From NCBI GenBank assembly GCA_964529005.1, contig CAZGUH010000029.1, forward strand, positions 1-51,105: DNA of 51,105 bases. Reading direction: 5' to 3'. The translations under genes and the position numbers were made by a program. The stretch is from CAZGUH01 sp964529005. GTDB lineage: Bacteria; Actinomycetota; Acidimicrobiia; Acidimicrobiales; Ilumatobacteraceae. Below are positions 1-6,242 of this stretch, piece by piece; within the stretch, counting starts at the first letter, position 1, and every line of letters starts with the position of its first letter. Below the pieces are notes generated by a model. That model did not search any database. It was not told the origin of the DNA and saw nothing but the letters and a program-made list of their open reading frames with translations.

Positions 1-55
1 GGGCTGATCGTGTTGGCGTATTCTTCGAGCGCCTGCCGGACCGTCTTGGCGATCG
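1..55. repeat. Terminal direct repeat (copy 1), circular contig overlap
   Basis: These bases are identical to the last 55 of the window. The reading frame of the integrase continues through the join without interruption, so the repeat is the assembly overlap of a circular molecule and not a biological terminal repeat. Confidence 0.95.
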
Positions 56-206
56 CGAACCCGTAGCGCTTGGCGCGGATCTCGGTCTCAGTCTCGGTCG
101 CCCAGGCGACTGCCTCGGCCTTCAGCGGGAACGTGGCCGACGCGCGGGTACCGAAGAGCTTGACCTCGGCCCGCCAGGAATCGCCCCTCTTTCGGTACGT
201 CGCCAT
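1..206 (-). CDS. int: Tyrosine integrase, N-terminal part (joins 50279-51050)
   Basis: Start region of the site-specific recombinase whose catalytic part lies at the other end of the window. Joining 206-1 to 51050-50279 gives one frame of 978 nt, 325 aa. The N-terminus (MATYRKRGDSW...) is basic with a beta-strand pattern typical of the arm-DNA-binding domain of phage integrases. A GGGGAGGGG stretch just before the ATG can serve as ribosome binding site, although its spacing is short. The gene is split only because the contig was cut here. Confidence 0.9.
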   Translation of the reverse strand, partial: MATYRKRGDSWRAEVKLFGTRASATFPLKAEAVAWATETETEIRAKRYGFAIAKTVRQALEEYANTIS

Positions 207-219
207 CCCCTCCCCGCTT

Positions 220-241
220 GGCGCCCGTGTGGCGTCCAGAG
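220..241. repeat. Imperfect direct repeat, copy 1
   Basis: GGCGCCCG then TGT then GGCGTCCAGAG. It matches 19 of 22 positions of copy 2 at 390-411, 170 bp away. Possible recombinase arm or regulator site. Confidence 0.6.
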
Positions 242-389
242 AACTGTATTTAGAGCGGGAAGGAGTGTACCGAAGAGGGCCGTTCAGGTGCCCATTCCGC
301 TATGGAAATGGCGGAAAATGTCGGCGTGGTGGGATGTTACGTGGTGCCCAGAAGAGGCAACCCTGCGTCATAGGGAGATTCGGTGACGT

Positions 390-411
390 GGCGCCCGCAT
401 GGCGTACAGAG
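390..411. repeat. Imperfect direct repeat, copy 2
   Basis: GGCGCCCG then CAT then GGCGTACAGAG. Partner of 220-241; together they bracket the region upstream of int. Confidence 0.6.
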
Positions 412-415
412 CGGA

Positions 416-445
416 TTCGGTGCCTCCCCAAGGACCCGCTACACT
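416..445 (+). promoter_or_regulatory. Weak sigma70-like promoter, possibly leaderless
   Basis: TACACT at 440-445 is a reasonable -10 box. TTCGGT at 416-421, 18 bp upstream, is a poor -35. The expected transcription start, about 7 bp after the -10, falls on the ATG at 453, and no ribosome binding site precedes that ATG. This arrangement fits a leaderless mRNA. Confidence 0.35.
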
Positions 446-452
446 GCCCCCC

Positions 453-803
453 ATGCCCAGCCGCGACCGCACCCCGCTCGACCTCTCCCGCACGATTCCG
501 ACGTACCGCGGGCCGTGGGCGTTCGTGCACCACTACGCCGGCTTGCACAACGTCGTGCAGGACACGGACGGCCGGGTATTAGCTTCCCACGTCCCGATCG
601 ACTGCGGGCCGCTCCTGGCCGCCGGGCCGACCCTGCTGGCCGCCCTGCACCGCGTCGCGCGGGTGGCCGAGCCCGGCAGCGCGGCCCGGGACATCGCGAT
701 CGGGGCGATCGAGGATCACCACGAGCGCGCCGGCATCGCGCTGGACCTGCCGGTGGACGTGCAGGCCGGGCGCGGGCTGCGGATCGTCGGGGTGGCGAAG
801 TAG
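453..803 (+). CDS. Hypothetical protein, 116 aa
   Basis: No family recognised. The protein has a central segment rich in small and hydrophobic residues and no signal peptide or membrane helix. The ATG at 453 was chosen because a -10-like TACACT lies 7 bp before it; an in-frame ATG at 399 would give 134 aa but has no better ribosome site. It lies between the integrase and the anti-CRISPR operon on the accessory side of the genome, so an accessory function is plausible but unproven. Confidence 0.6.
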   Translation: MPSRDRTPLDLSRTIPTYRGPWAFVHHYAGLHNVVQDTDGRVLASHVPIDCGPLLAAGPTLLAALHRVARVAEPGSAARDIAIGAIEDHHERAGIALDLPVDVQAGRGLRIVGVAK

Positions 804-826
804 GCGACGGACGGCGAAAATAGTGC

Positions 827-855
827 TTGACATGTCTATACGCTAAGCGTATAGT
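827..855 (+). promoter_or_regulatory. Strong sigma70 promoter of the accessory (acr) operon
   Basis: Perfect -35 TTGACA (827-832), a 17-bp spacer, and -10 TATAGT (850-855). It is the best consensus promoter seen in the window and drives the genes from 930 onward. The spacer and -10 are covered by a 19-bp perfect palindrome. Confidence 0.85.
836..854. promoter_or_regulatory. Palindromic operator over the acr-operon promoter
   Basis: CTATACGCTAAGCGTATAG: two perfect 9-bp arms around a central A, covering the second half of the spacer and most of the -10 box. A dimeric HTH protein bound here would exclude RNA polymerase. The two HTH genes at the end of this operon are the obvious candidate binders. 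Confidence 0.75.
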
Positions 856-864
856 CTGACTCAT

Positions 865-879
865 GGGATCGACGATCCC
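865..879. repeat. Second perfect palindrome in the operon leader
   Basis: GGGATCGACGATCCC, two 7-bp arms around a central A, just downstream of the predicted transcription start. Possible second operator or mRNA hairpin. Confidence 0.5.
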
Positions 880-929
880 GACACCGACCGGCGGTGCGTA
901 GCCGGGGAAAGCTCGAAAGGAGCCTCATC

Positions 930-1154
930 ATGAAGACCTTCAATTTTTCAGCCAACGCGATCGACTTCGGCGACTATCGCGGCGCGACCATCGAAGCGGC
1001 GTGCGAGGCGTTCGCCCGGGAAGCCGGCTACCGGTCGTGGAAAGCCATGACCGAGCAAGCGATCGAGACTAGCGGCGCCGGCAACATCGAAGTCCGCGAG
1101 CATCTCGGCAACGGCCAGCTCGGTCCGGACGTCGCGCCCGACCAGACGCGGTAG
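930..1154 (+). CDS. Small hypothetical protein, first gene of the acr operon (74 aa)
   Basis: The ATG is preceded by AAAGGAG at good spacing, better support than the GTG/ATG-like codons further upstream. The protein starts MKTFNFSANAIDFGDYRG and has an alternating beta pattern, then a helix (about residues 22-45), resembling small phage proteins of unknown role. Its stop (TAG) overlaps the GTG of the AcrVA2-like gene by one base, so the two are translationally coupled. As first gene of an anti-CRISPR operon it may itself be an inhibitor; this is inference from position. Confidence 0.75.
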   Translation: MKTFNFSANAIDFGDYRGATIEAACEAFAREAGYRSWKAMTEQAIETSGAGNIEVREHLGNGQLGPDVAPDQTR

Positions 1155-2236
1155 TGCAATTCGCGCCCCGGACCCACCGCGCCCGGACCCGGCTTGACCG
1201 GGCTGGGCCGGCGTTCACCTGGCTTTTCGCTGCCTGCGACGCTGCGCGCGGCGCCGGCCAGTCGTGGCCGCCGCACATCTACGTGCCGGTGCCGGCTCTC
1301 AATGAAGCGCTGCCGGCGCAGTTCGATCGTATGCCACGGGGCCACGTCGTCGCGCTGCGGCAGCTCGGCGCGAGTGGGATCGCTTACGTCACGTCTGCCG
1401 GGCTTACATACGCGACGTGGCGGATGACGCAAGGCATCTATCGCGTCGATCCCGCGCTGTACTCAGCGCTGATCGACACGCATGCCGCCGACGACGTGCC
1501 GGCGCAGGTGCTGACGCGCCTGCCGGAGTGGTGCATCTACATCGAGACGCCAGGGCTCTCCGTTCCGCCGGCCGCCGGCAGCAATGAGTCGGTACCGCTG
1601 CATGGCGCATGGTGCCGAATCGACAGCGACGGGCGGCAAGACCTGCTTGCTGTGACGATCGACATCGACGCTGGCGACCCGATCATTCTGCCGACCCAGC
1701 ACATCGCGCTTGCGCGCGGGTCGGTCGAGCAGTGCGTCACCGCGGCGCTCGAAAGCTGGGTCGAACACGGCGGGCGCGTGACATCTCCCGCCGCCGAGGT
1801 GACGGCCGGCGTGGCGAGCTGGCTGCGGCCAGTCATCAATCTGCTGCTGTACATCTGCACGACCGCGGACATCAGCGGCAAGCGCGGCCAGCCGGGAAAC
1901 CCGGAGCCGGTGCGCACGCGTCGCCACGGCTGGCGCCTGTTCCCCGCCGATGGCGTGACGGCATGGGATGTCGGCGTGCGGATGGGTGCGGCATTGCGTG
2001 CGGCCTACGCAAGCGCGGAGACGCAGCACGACAGCGAGGGCGCTGGCCGCACGGTGCGCGGGCACGTGCGCCGCGCGCACTGGCATACCTTCCTCGCCGG
2101 CGCGCGCAAGCGGCCGGACGGATCTGCGATCGCGCCGGCAGATCGTCAGCACGATGTTCGCTGGATGCCGCCGATCCCGGTCAATCTCGGGTCGGTCGAC
2201 GAGCTGCCGGCCGTAATTCGAAGGGTCGCACCGTGA
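1154..2236 (+). CDS. acrVA2-like: AcrVA2-family anti-CRISPR protein (360 aa)
   Basis: The sequence carries the block pattern I know from AcrVA2 homologues of proteobacterial phages. This includes TWRMTQGIYRVDPALY (about residues 89-104), LPEWCIYIETPG (about 124-135), LLLYICT near 230, GWRLFPAD near 258, RRAHWHTF near 308 and WMPPIPVN near 336. Length is close to the family norm. AcrVA2 of Moraxella lowers Cas12a expression by acting on the conserved N-terminal region of Cas12a during translation. Start is GTG at 1154, coupled to the stop of the previous gene. The GTG of the next gene overlaps its stop (GTGA). Assigned by recalled family similarity, not a search. Confidence 0.75.
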   Translation: MQFAPRTHRARTRLDRAGPAFTWLFAACDAARGAGQSWPPHIYVPVPALNEALPAQFDRMPRGHVVALRQLGASGIAYVTSAGLTYATWRMTQGIYRVDPALYSALIDTHAADDVPAQVLTRLPEWCIYIETPGLSVPPAAGSNESVPLHGAWCRIDSDGRQDLLAVTIDIDAGDPIILPTQHIALARGSVEQCVTAALESWVEHGGRVTSPAAEVTAGVASWLRPVINLLLYICTTADISGKRGQPGNPEPVRTRRHGWRLFPADGVTAWDVGVRMGAALRAAYASAETQHDSEGAGRTVRGHVRRAHWHTFLAGARKRPDGSAIAPADRQHDVRWMPPIPVNLGSVDELPAVIRRVAP

Positions 2237-2622
2237 GCGACAATGCAAAGAGCGGACAGGCGCGGCGACTGAAGTGGACGCCGGAACTGATTGCCCGGCT
2301 CGGCACCGTGCCGGACAAGGTGCTCGCGGCCGAGATCGGCTGCGACCCCGGGTCTGTGCGAAGCAAGCGACTCAAGCTGCACATCGACGCCCTGCACCGG
2401 TCATCCGGCGTCGTCGTGCTGCGCGGTGACGCAATTACGAAGCTCGAAGAGCTGGCGCCGCTGCTCGCCGCTGAATTCCGCGCGCGCGGGTTGCCGATTG
2501 CCCGCGTTGAGCTATGGCAGGCGGCAGAGTGGGCGATCAATCAAGCACTCGCTATCGCGAAGCGCTCGAATGTCCGCGCGCTGTACGACGCACGACAGGA
2601 GAAGACCAATGATCACCGCTGA
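2233..2622 (+). CDS. HTH DNA-binding protein, acr operon (129 aa)
   Basis: GTG start overlapping the stop of the AcrVA2-like gene (GTGA). Residues about 14-50 (KWTPELIARLG ... LAAEIGCDPGSVRSKR) form a homeodomain/Myb-like helix-turn-helix. The C-terminal half is helical and looks like an oligomerisation region. Proteins of this kind that close anti-CRISPR operons often repress their own promoter (Aca proteins); this one or its neighbour could bind the 836-854 palindrome. Not matched to a specific Aca family. Confidence 0.75.
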   Translation: MSDNAKSGQARRLKWTPELIARLGTVPDKVLAAEIGCDPGSVRSKRLKLHIDALHRSSGVVVLRGDAITKLEELAPLLAAEFRARGLPIARVELWQAAEWAINQALAIAKRSNVRALYDARQEKTNDHR

Positions 2623-2842
2623 GCCCACCCCCGCCGAAATCCGCGCTGCCCGCGAGCGCGCCGGGCTGTCGACTGCGAAGGCGGCCGAGCTCGCGGGCTA
2701 CGGGGCGCAGCCGCGCTGGGCCGAGATCGAGGCCGGCCGGAAGGCGATGGACCCGAGCCGGTGGGAGCTATTCCTGCTGCGCACCGACCAGCATCCGACA
2801 CTGCGGCTCGTCAAGCGGCGGCAGTCGTCATCCGCGGGCTGA
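2609..2842 (+). CDS. Xre/Cro-type HTH protein, last gene of the acr operon (77 aa)
   Basis: ATG at 2609 with GGAG 8-11 bases upstream; it overlaps the previous gene by 14 bp. Residues about 7-45 (PAEIRAARERAGLSTAKAAELAG ... WAEIEAGR) are a classic Cro/C1 helix-turn-helix. The size and operon position suit an anti-CRISPR-associated repressor. Its stop codon ends at 2842, directly abutting the last base of the stop of the converging late gene at 2843, with no base between. Confidence 0.8.
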   Translation: MITAEPTPAEIRAARERAGLSTAKAAELAGYGAQPRWAEIEAGRKAMDPSRWELFLLRTDQHPTLRLVKRRQSSSAG

Positions 2843-4366
2843 CTACTGACACACCGGCCGCTGGCCCGCGCGGCACACGAACGGCCCCGGGAAGGTGACA
2901 TCCGGGGCACCCGCCCGCCGCGGGCCGATGTACTCGGTCGCGACCACGATGTTGTCGACCCAGCCGTGCATCGTGTGGCTGGGCGGGTTCTTCCCGCCGT
3001 GGAACCAGGTTGGCCAGAATGAGCGGATGAGCTGCTCGCCGCCCTTGGCCGCGATCGCCGCGAGCGTGGTCGGCCCGCGATAGGGAATGTCGGTCAGCTC
3101 GCGCGCGAGGCGCCCGTCGATCCAGATACGCAGCACGCCGTCGGCCTGGCCCGGGGTGTTGATGACGATCTGCATTTCCAGGGTGTACCAGCGGTCGAGC
3201 TCGAATATCCCGAGCGGCCCCCAGGGCACGAATTGCCCGTAGAGCCCGGGCTGCTGGTAGCGGTAGACGTACTGGTGCCCCTGCACGCCCGGGTAAGTCG
3301 GATTGCCGGGATCGCTAATGACCGAGTAGCCGCCGCGCGCCGACCAGCCACGATCACCGGAGGCGCAGGTCAGGCCCCCATTGCCACAGTAATCGCGGTA
3401 CGTGCCAGGCTGGCGGTAGCCTGATGCCATGCCGAGCGGGAGCTTGCCGCCCTGGTCGCCGACGAGGTCGCGGTAGTCGGAGCCGAAGCGCAGTTCCATG
3501 CGCATGAACAACTCGCGCTTCTCGGTGCCGGGATTGACGATGTCGTAGGTGCTGCCGCCGAAGTAGAGCTCGGGCATCTGGCAATGCTCCCACGTGCCCG
3601 TCGCGCCCTGCGCGGTGCCCTTGATCGTGTTCTGGAGCGCGTTGCCGAGCGCGGGCTGGTAGCCGGCCACCGGCGGAATGCTGACCGGGCAGCGCGTGTC
3701 GTAGGTCTGGCCAGGCTCGAATCCGGTCGCCCACAGCACCGACGGGTGCGCGGCGATACCCTGGTCGTCGACGAGCTGCGACGCGATGCCGTCGAGACGA
3801 GGCTCGGGCACCGGCTGACGAGGAATCGCGACCTCGTGCAGCGTCCACGTCGGTACGGCCGCGCCGCTATACGCCTTCGCGGGCGTAAATTCGAGGGCCG
3901 CCGATACCGCGCTATCCGGCACGCGCGGGAAGAAGAACAGCACCGCCCCGCTGCCAAGCTTGAGCACCGCGCTGGTGCCGGTCGGCTTCGTCGTCGACGA
4001 GGACATGCCGACGTCCGCGATCGGGTCGAGCGCGATCGTGCTGCCGTCGGCCAGCGTCACGCGCAGCTTCGGCGGCGCGGCGCCCTCCTTGCTGCTCACG
4101 TCGAAGATGCGGTTGCCCTTGACCGCGAAGCCCTCCGCGCGCATCACCGACGTCACGTCGAACGCGTTGCGCTGGCCGACAGTCAGCGCCTGCTTGATTG
4201 TCGCGACCGCGGGACCGATGTCGCCGCCGGCAGTGCGCCACGGCAGCGAGGCCGCGTCGTTGTACTTCGACCACGAAATACCAGTCGGCCCGTCGTAGGG
4301 CGTCCAGATGTCGCGGGCATGGGCCGGCAGCGCGAGCAGCGCGGCGAGCAGGATAAGGGTTCGCAT
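2843..4366 (-). CDS. Secreted beta-rich protein, concanavalin/polysaccharide-lyase-like (507 aa)
   Basis: The N-terminus MRTLILLAALLALPAHA is a clear signal peptide with an AxA cleavage site. The mature part is rich in aromatic and beta-strand segments. Residues about 370-430 (GQFVPWGPLGIFELDRWYTLEMQI ... GVLRIWIDGRLARE, quoted in parts) resemble the jelly-roll of polysaccharide lyases and concanavalin-like lectins. It is the last gene of the late block, after the endolysin. A secreted or virion-released glycan-binding or -cleaving protein is plausible; substrate and activity cannot be read from the sequence. Its ATG overlaps the upstream stop (ATGA). Confidence 0.75.
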   Translation of the reverse strand: MRTLILLAALLALPAHARDIWTPYDGPTGISWSKYNDAASLPWRTAGGDIGPAVATIKQALTVGQRNAFDVTSVMRAEGFAVKGNRIFDVSSKEGAAPPKLRVTLADGSTIALDPIADVGMSSSTTKPTGTSAVLKLGSGAVLFFFPRVPDSAVSAALEFTPAKAYSGAAVPTWTLHEVAIPRQPVPEPRLDGIASQLVDDQGIAAHPSVLWATGFEPGQTYDTRCPVSIPPVAGYQPALGNALQNTIKGTAQGATGTWEHCQMPELYFGGSTYDIVNPGTEKRELFMRMELRFGSDYRDLVGDQGGKLPLGMASGYRQPGTYRDYCGNGGLTCASGDRGWSARGGYSVISDPGNPTYPGVQGHQYVYRYQQPGLYGQFVPWGPLGIFELDRWYTLEMQIVINTPGQADGVLRIWIDGRLARELTDIPYRGPTTLAAIAAKGGEQLIRSFWPTWFHGGKNPPSHTMHGWVDNIVVATEYIGPRRAGAPDVTFPGPFVCRAGQRPVCQ

Positions 4367-4542
4367 CAGTGGTACCTCTTACGTTTCTCGCGCTCCGCCT
4401 CGGCGGCGGCCGCACGCGCGAACGCCTCGGCGAGGGGCGGCGCGTGGCGATCGCCGTCGTCCGGCGTGCGGTAGCGTGTGCCGTCGACGGGCTGCGGCCG
4501 GCCGGACGGCGGGCGCGGCTTGGGGCGCTTGCGGGCGGTCAT
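4366..4542 (-). CDS. Small basic protein in the lysis region (58 aa)
   Basis: Arg/Lys/Pro-rich N-terminus (MTARKRPKPRPPSGRPQ) and an Ala/Glu-rich charged helix at the C-terminus. The ATG overlaps the endolysin stop and its own stop overlaps the next ATG, so it is translated as part of the lysis series. No membrane segment or lipobox was seen, so it is not an obvious spanin. Function unknown. Confidence 0.6.
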   Translation of the reverse strand: MTARKRPKPRPPSGRPQPVDGTRYRTPDDGDRHAPPLAEAFARAAAAEAEREKRKRYH

Positions 4543-5867
4543 CGTGCCTGCCGCCGGGTCAGCTCGCCGGCCAGCGCGGCGTTGGTCAGATCCTTGGCGG
4601 CCGATTGCCGGTTGCTGCCGAAGCGGAAGGCAACGATCGTGGTGAAGATGCCGACCGCCGCGCCGATCAACCCGGTGATCGCCGCCCAGACTTCCGTCGT
4701 CGGCGCGCCCGCGCTGGACTTCCACACCTGCGCCGCCGCGATCGCGCACACGAACGTCGCGAGCACGCCCACGAACCCCAGCGAGCCGTAGACGAGCGTG
4801 CGCGTCATGTCCCAGCCATCCGCGTCCTGATACTCGGCGTGCCGGCGCGCGGCCGCGTCGGCCGAGGCTTCGGTGGCCGCCCACTCGCGCGCCTCGTACT
4901 CCGCCAGCTTGTCGAGCAACGGCGCGGCCGTGTCCAGGAAAGTCGTCGCCGACTGCTCCGCCGCCGCCAGGAGCGCAGGATCCCGCTTGACGACCGCGAT
5001 GGCTTCCGCCGCCGCCGGGATATCCATCGGGACCGCTGCGGCTGCCGTGGCCGCTGGCGAGCCCGCAGGCGGCGCCACGCCAGCGGCCTGCATCGCCTGA
5101 TCGGCAAGCCCCTTGACCGCAAGCATGAGCTGCTCCGCGAACTGGTTGGCGACCGCGCTATCGGCGCCGGCCTTGCCAAGCGACGTCGCGATCTTCGCCT
5201 GCGCCGGCGCAGTGAACGCCGAGATGAGGGACTGGATCAGCGGCTGCAGGGCCGTGCCGAGCAGCATCAGTGCAGGTGCCATAGTGGTATCTCCCTTGAG
5301 GCGCACGAGATCCTCGGGGCGCGCCGTGACGCCCGGCAGGCCATCGCCGTCCGGGTCGGTTTCGATGATCGGTGCGGGCGGGCGGTCCGCCGTGGTGTAC
5401 GTGGTGCCGCCGTAGCGCTGCCACACCGCGAGCGCGCGCTGCATCGTGATGCCGCCCTGTCCGTAGGCATCGCCCGGCAGGCTGGCCCACTCGAGCTTGC
5501 ACCGCTCGATCGCCTCGGCGATGTTGCCCCTGAGCACGTCGTCGAGCGCGCCGCGCCGGTAGACGCACCAGACCGCGAAGCAGTCCTGCGAGTAGGGGCC
5601 GAAGTCGTGCGGCCCGCAGGCGCGGACGAAGTCATCCCACGTGCCCGCTAGCGCCTGGTACGCGCCGGCCGCCGTCGACCAGAGGTTCAGCCGCTGGATG
5701 TAGATGCGCTGGCGAGGGTGGTCGGCGAACGAGTCGAAAGTCCCGCCGCCGACGAGCATGCGATAGGCGACATCGTCGTCCTGCGACGACTCGCCCTCAC
5801 GCACGACGCGAAGAAAGGCGCGCAGGTTCTGCGACGACAGCAGCGACGCGAAGTTGAGCGTGCTCAT
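4539..5867 (-). CDS. GH104 endolysin fused to a holin-like membrane domain (442 aa)
   Basis: Residues about 13-150 align by eye with phage lambda R (GH104 lytic transglycosylase). Landmarks are the catalytic Glu in VVREGES (Glu24), VGGGTFDSFADHP, STAAGAYQALAGTWDDF and ASLPGDAYGQ. From residue 196 the protein changes to a hydrophobic helical region. It ends with two predicted membrane helices (about 358-381 and 394-416) and an FGSNRQSAAKD tail, like small phage holin/lysis membrane proteins. A strong internal ribosome site precedes in-frame Met196, so a 247-aa membrane protein may also be made alone. Lambda R is only 158 aa, so the fusion is unusual. Confidence 0.85.
   Translation of the reverse strand: MSTLNFASLLSSQNLRAFLRVVREGESSQDDDVAYRMLVGGGTFDSFADHPRQRIYIQRLNLWSTAAGAYQALAGTWDDFVRACGPHDFGPYSQDCFAVWCVYRRGALDDVLRGNIAEAIERCKLEWASLPGDAYGQGGITMQRALAVWQRYGGTTYTTADRPPAPIIETDPDGDGLPGVTARPEDLVRLKGDTTMAPALMLLGTALQPLIQSLISAFTAPAQAKIATSLGKAGADSAVANQFAEQLMLAVKGLADQAMQAAGVAPPAGSPAATAAAAVPMDIPAAAEAIAVVKRDPALLAAAEQSATTFLDTAAPLLDKLAEYEAREWAATEASADAAARRHAEYQDADGWDMTRTLVYGSLGFVGVLATFVCAIAAAQVWKSSAGAPTTEVWAAITGLIGAAVGIFTTIVAFRFGSNRQSAAKDLTNAALAGELTRRQAR
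5291..5297 (-). promoter_or_regulatory. Internal ribosome binding site within the endolysin gene
   Basis: AAGGGAG on the minus strand, 8 bases before an in-frame ATG at 5282-5280. It would start a 247-aa product (MAPALMLLGTALQ...) holding only the membrane-associated half of the protein. Confidence 0.6.
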
Positions 5868-5968
5868 GCCCGCAGCGCCCCCACAACGACCACGACCAGC
5901 GCGATCACGATCGCCGCCAGCACGAGCGCGACCGCGTAGTACATCGGATCTTCGCGCGGATCAGGCAT
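5864..5968 (-). CDS. Tiny single-span membrane protein, lysis region (34 aa)
   Basis: MPDPREDPMYY followed by about 20 purely hydrophobic residues and a short basic end. One membrane helix, N-terminus probably acidic and outside it. It overlaps the upstream gene by 8 bp and its stop overlaps the endolysin ATG (ATGA). Position and topology suit a holin, antiholin or pinholin subunit, but this is inference. Confidence 0.6.
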   Translation of the reverse strand: MPDPREDPMYYAVALVLAAIVIALVVVVVGALRA

Positions 5969-6242
5969 CGTCATCATCCGGCGGCGGTTGCACGGGCGGC
6001 GGAAGCCCGATCACGCCTTCGACGCGGGCGAGCCGCTCGCCCATCGCGCGCAGCTCTCGGGCCAGCATCGACCGGATGAGCGCAAGTGCGGCATCCTGCG
6101 TGTCCAGCCGCAGCATCAGCCGGCGCACCGAGAGCCCGCCGCCCCACACGACGATCGCGCCCAGCACCAGCAACCCCAGTGCCGCCACGCCCGGCAGCTC
6201 GACGACAATACGCGTGATGTAGTCGTAGTAGTCCATGGTCAT
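5961..6242 (-). CDS. Membrane protein with coiled coil, holin/spanin-like candidate (93 aa)
   Basis: Start ATG at 6242 chosen because it overlaps the upstream stop (ATGA) and has GGAG 5 bases before it. A hydrophobic helix at about residues 17-36 is followed by a charged amphipathic helix (about 40-75) and a Pro/Asp-rich tail ending DDDDA. This topology (one N-terminal span, periplasmic or cytoplasmic coiled coil) resembles inner-membrane spanins such as Rz, or auxiliary holins. No lipoprotein partner was seen nearby. Confidence 0.6.
   Translation of the reverse strand: MTMDYYDYITRIVVELPGVAALGLLVLGAIVVWGGGLSVRRLMLRLDTQDAALALIRSMLARELRAMGERLARVEGVIGLPPPVQPPPDDDDA

Larger units (their letters stand above)
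207..452. other. Non-coding region upstream of int, candidate attP region
   Basis: 246 bases between the integrase start (minus) and the next plus-strand gene, with no convincing gene. It holds two imperfect 22-bp direct repeats (220-241 and 390-411) and between them an inverted repeat, TTCCGC (295-300) / GCGGAA (311-316). Because the 3' end of int is overlapped by the xis-like gene, this is the most likely place for attP and Int/Xis arm sites. That is inference; no host attB is available for comparison. Confidence 0.4.

Noticed and set aside
300..864. Minus-strand and alternative plus-strand frames opposite 453-803
   Set aside because: Arg/Pro/Ala-rich shadow frames with no ribosome site, typical of G+C-rich DNA.
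2839..2846. Zero-gap convergent stops as a terminator or fusion scar
   Set aside because: No hairpin or T run at the junction; simple tight packing explains it.
3584..5651. Long plus-strand frames opposite the secreted protein and endolysin
   Set aside because: Extremely Arg-rich, antisense to clear protein families.
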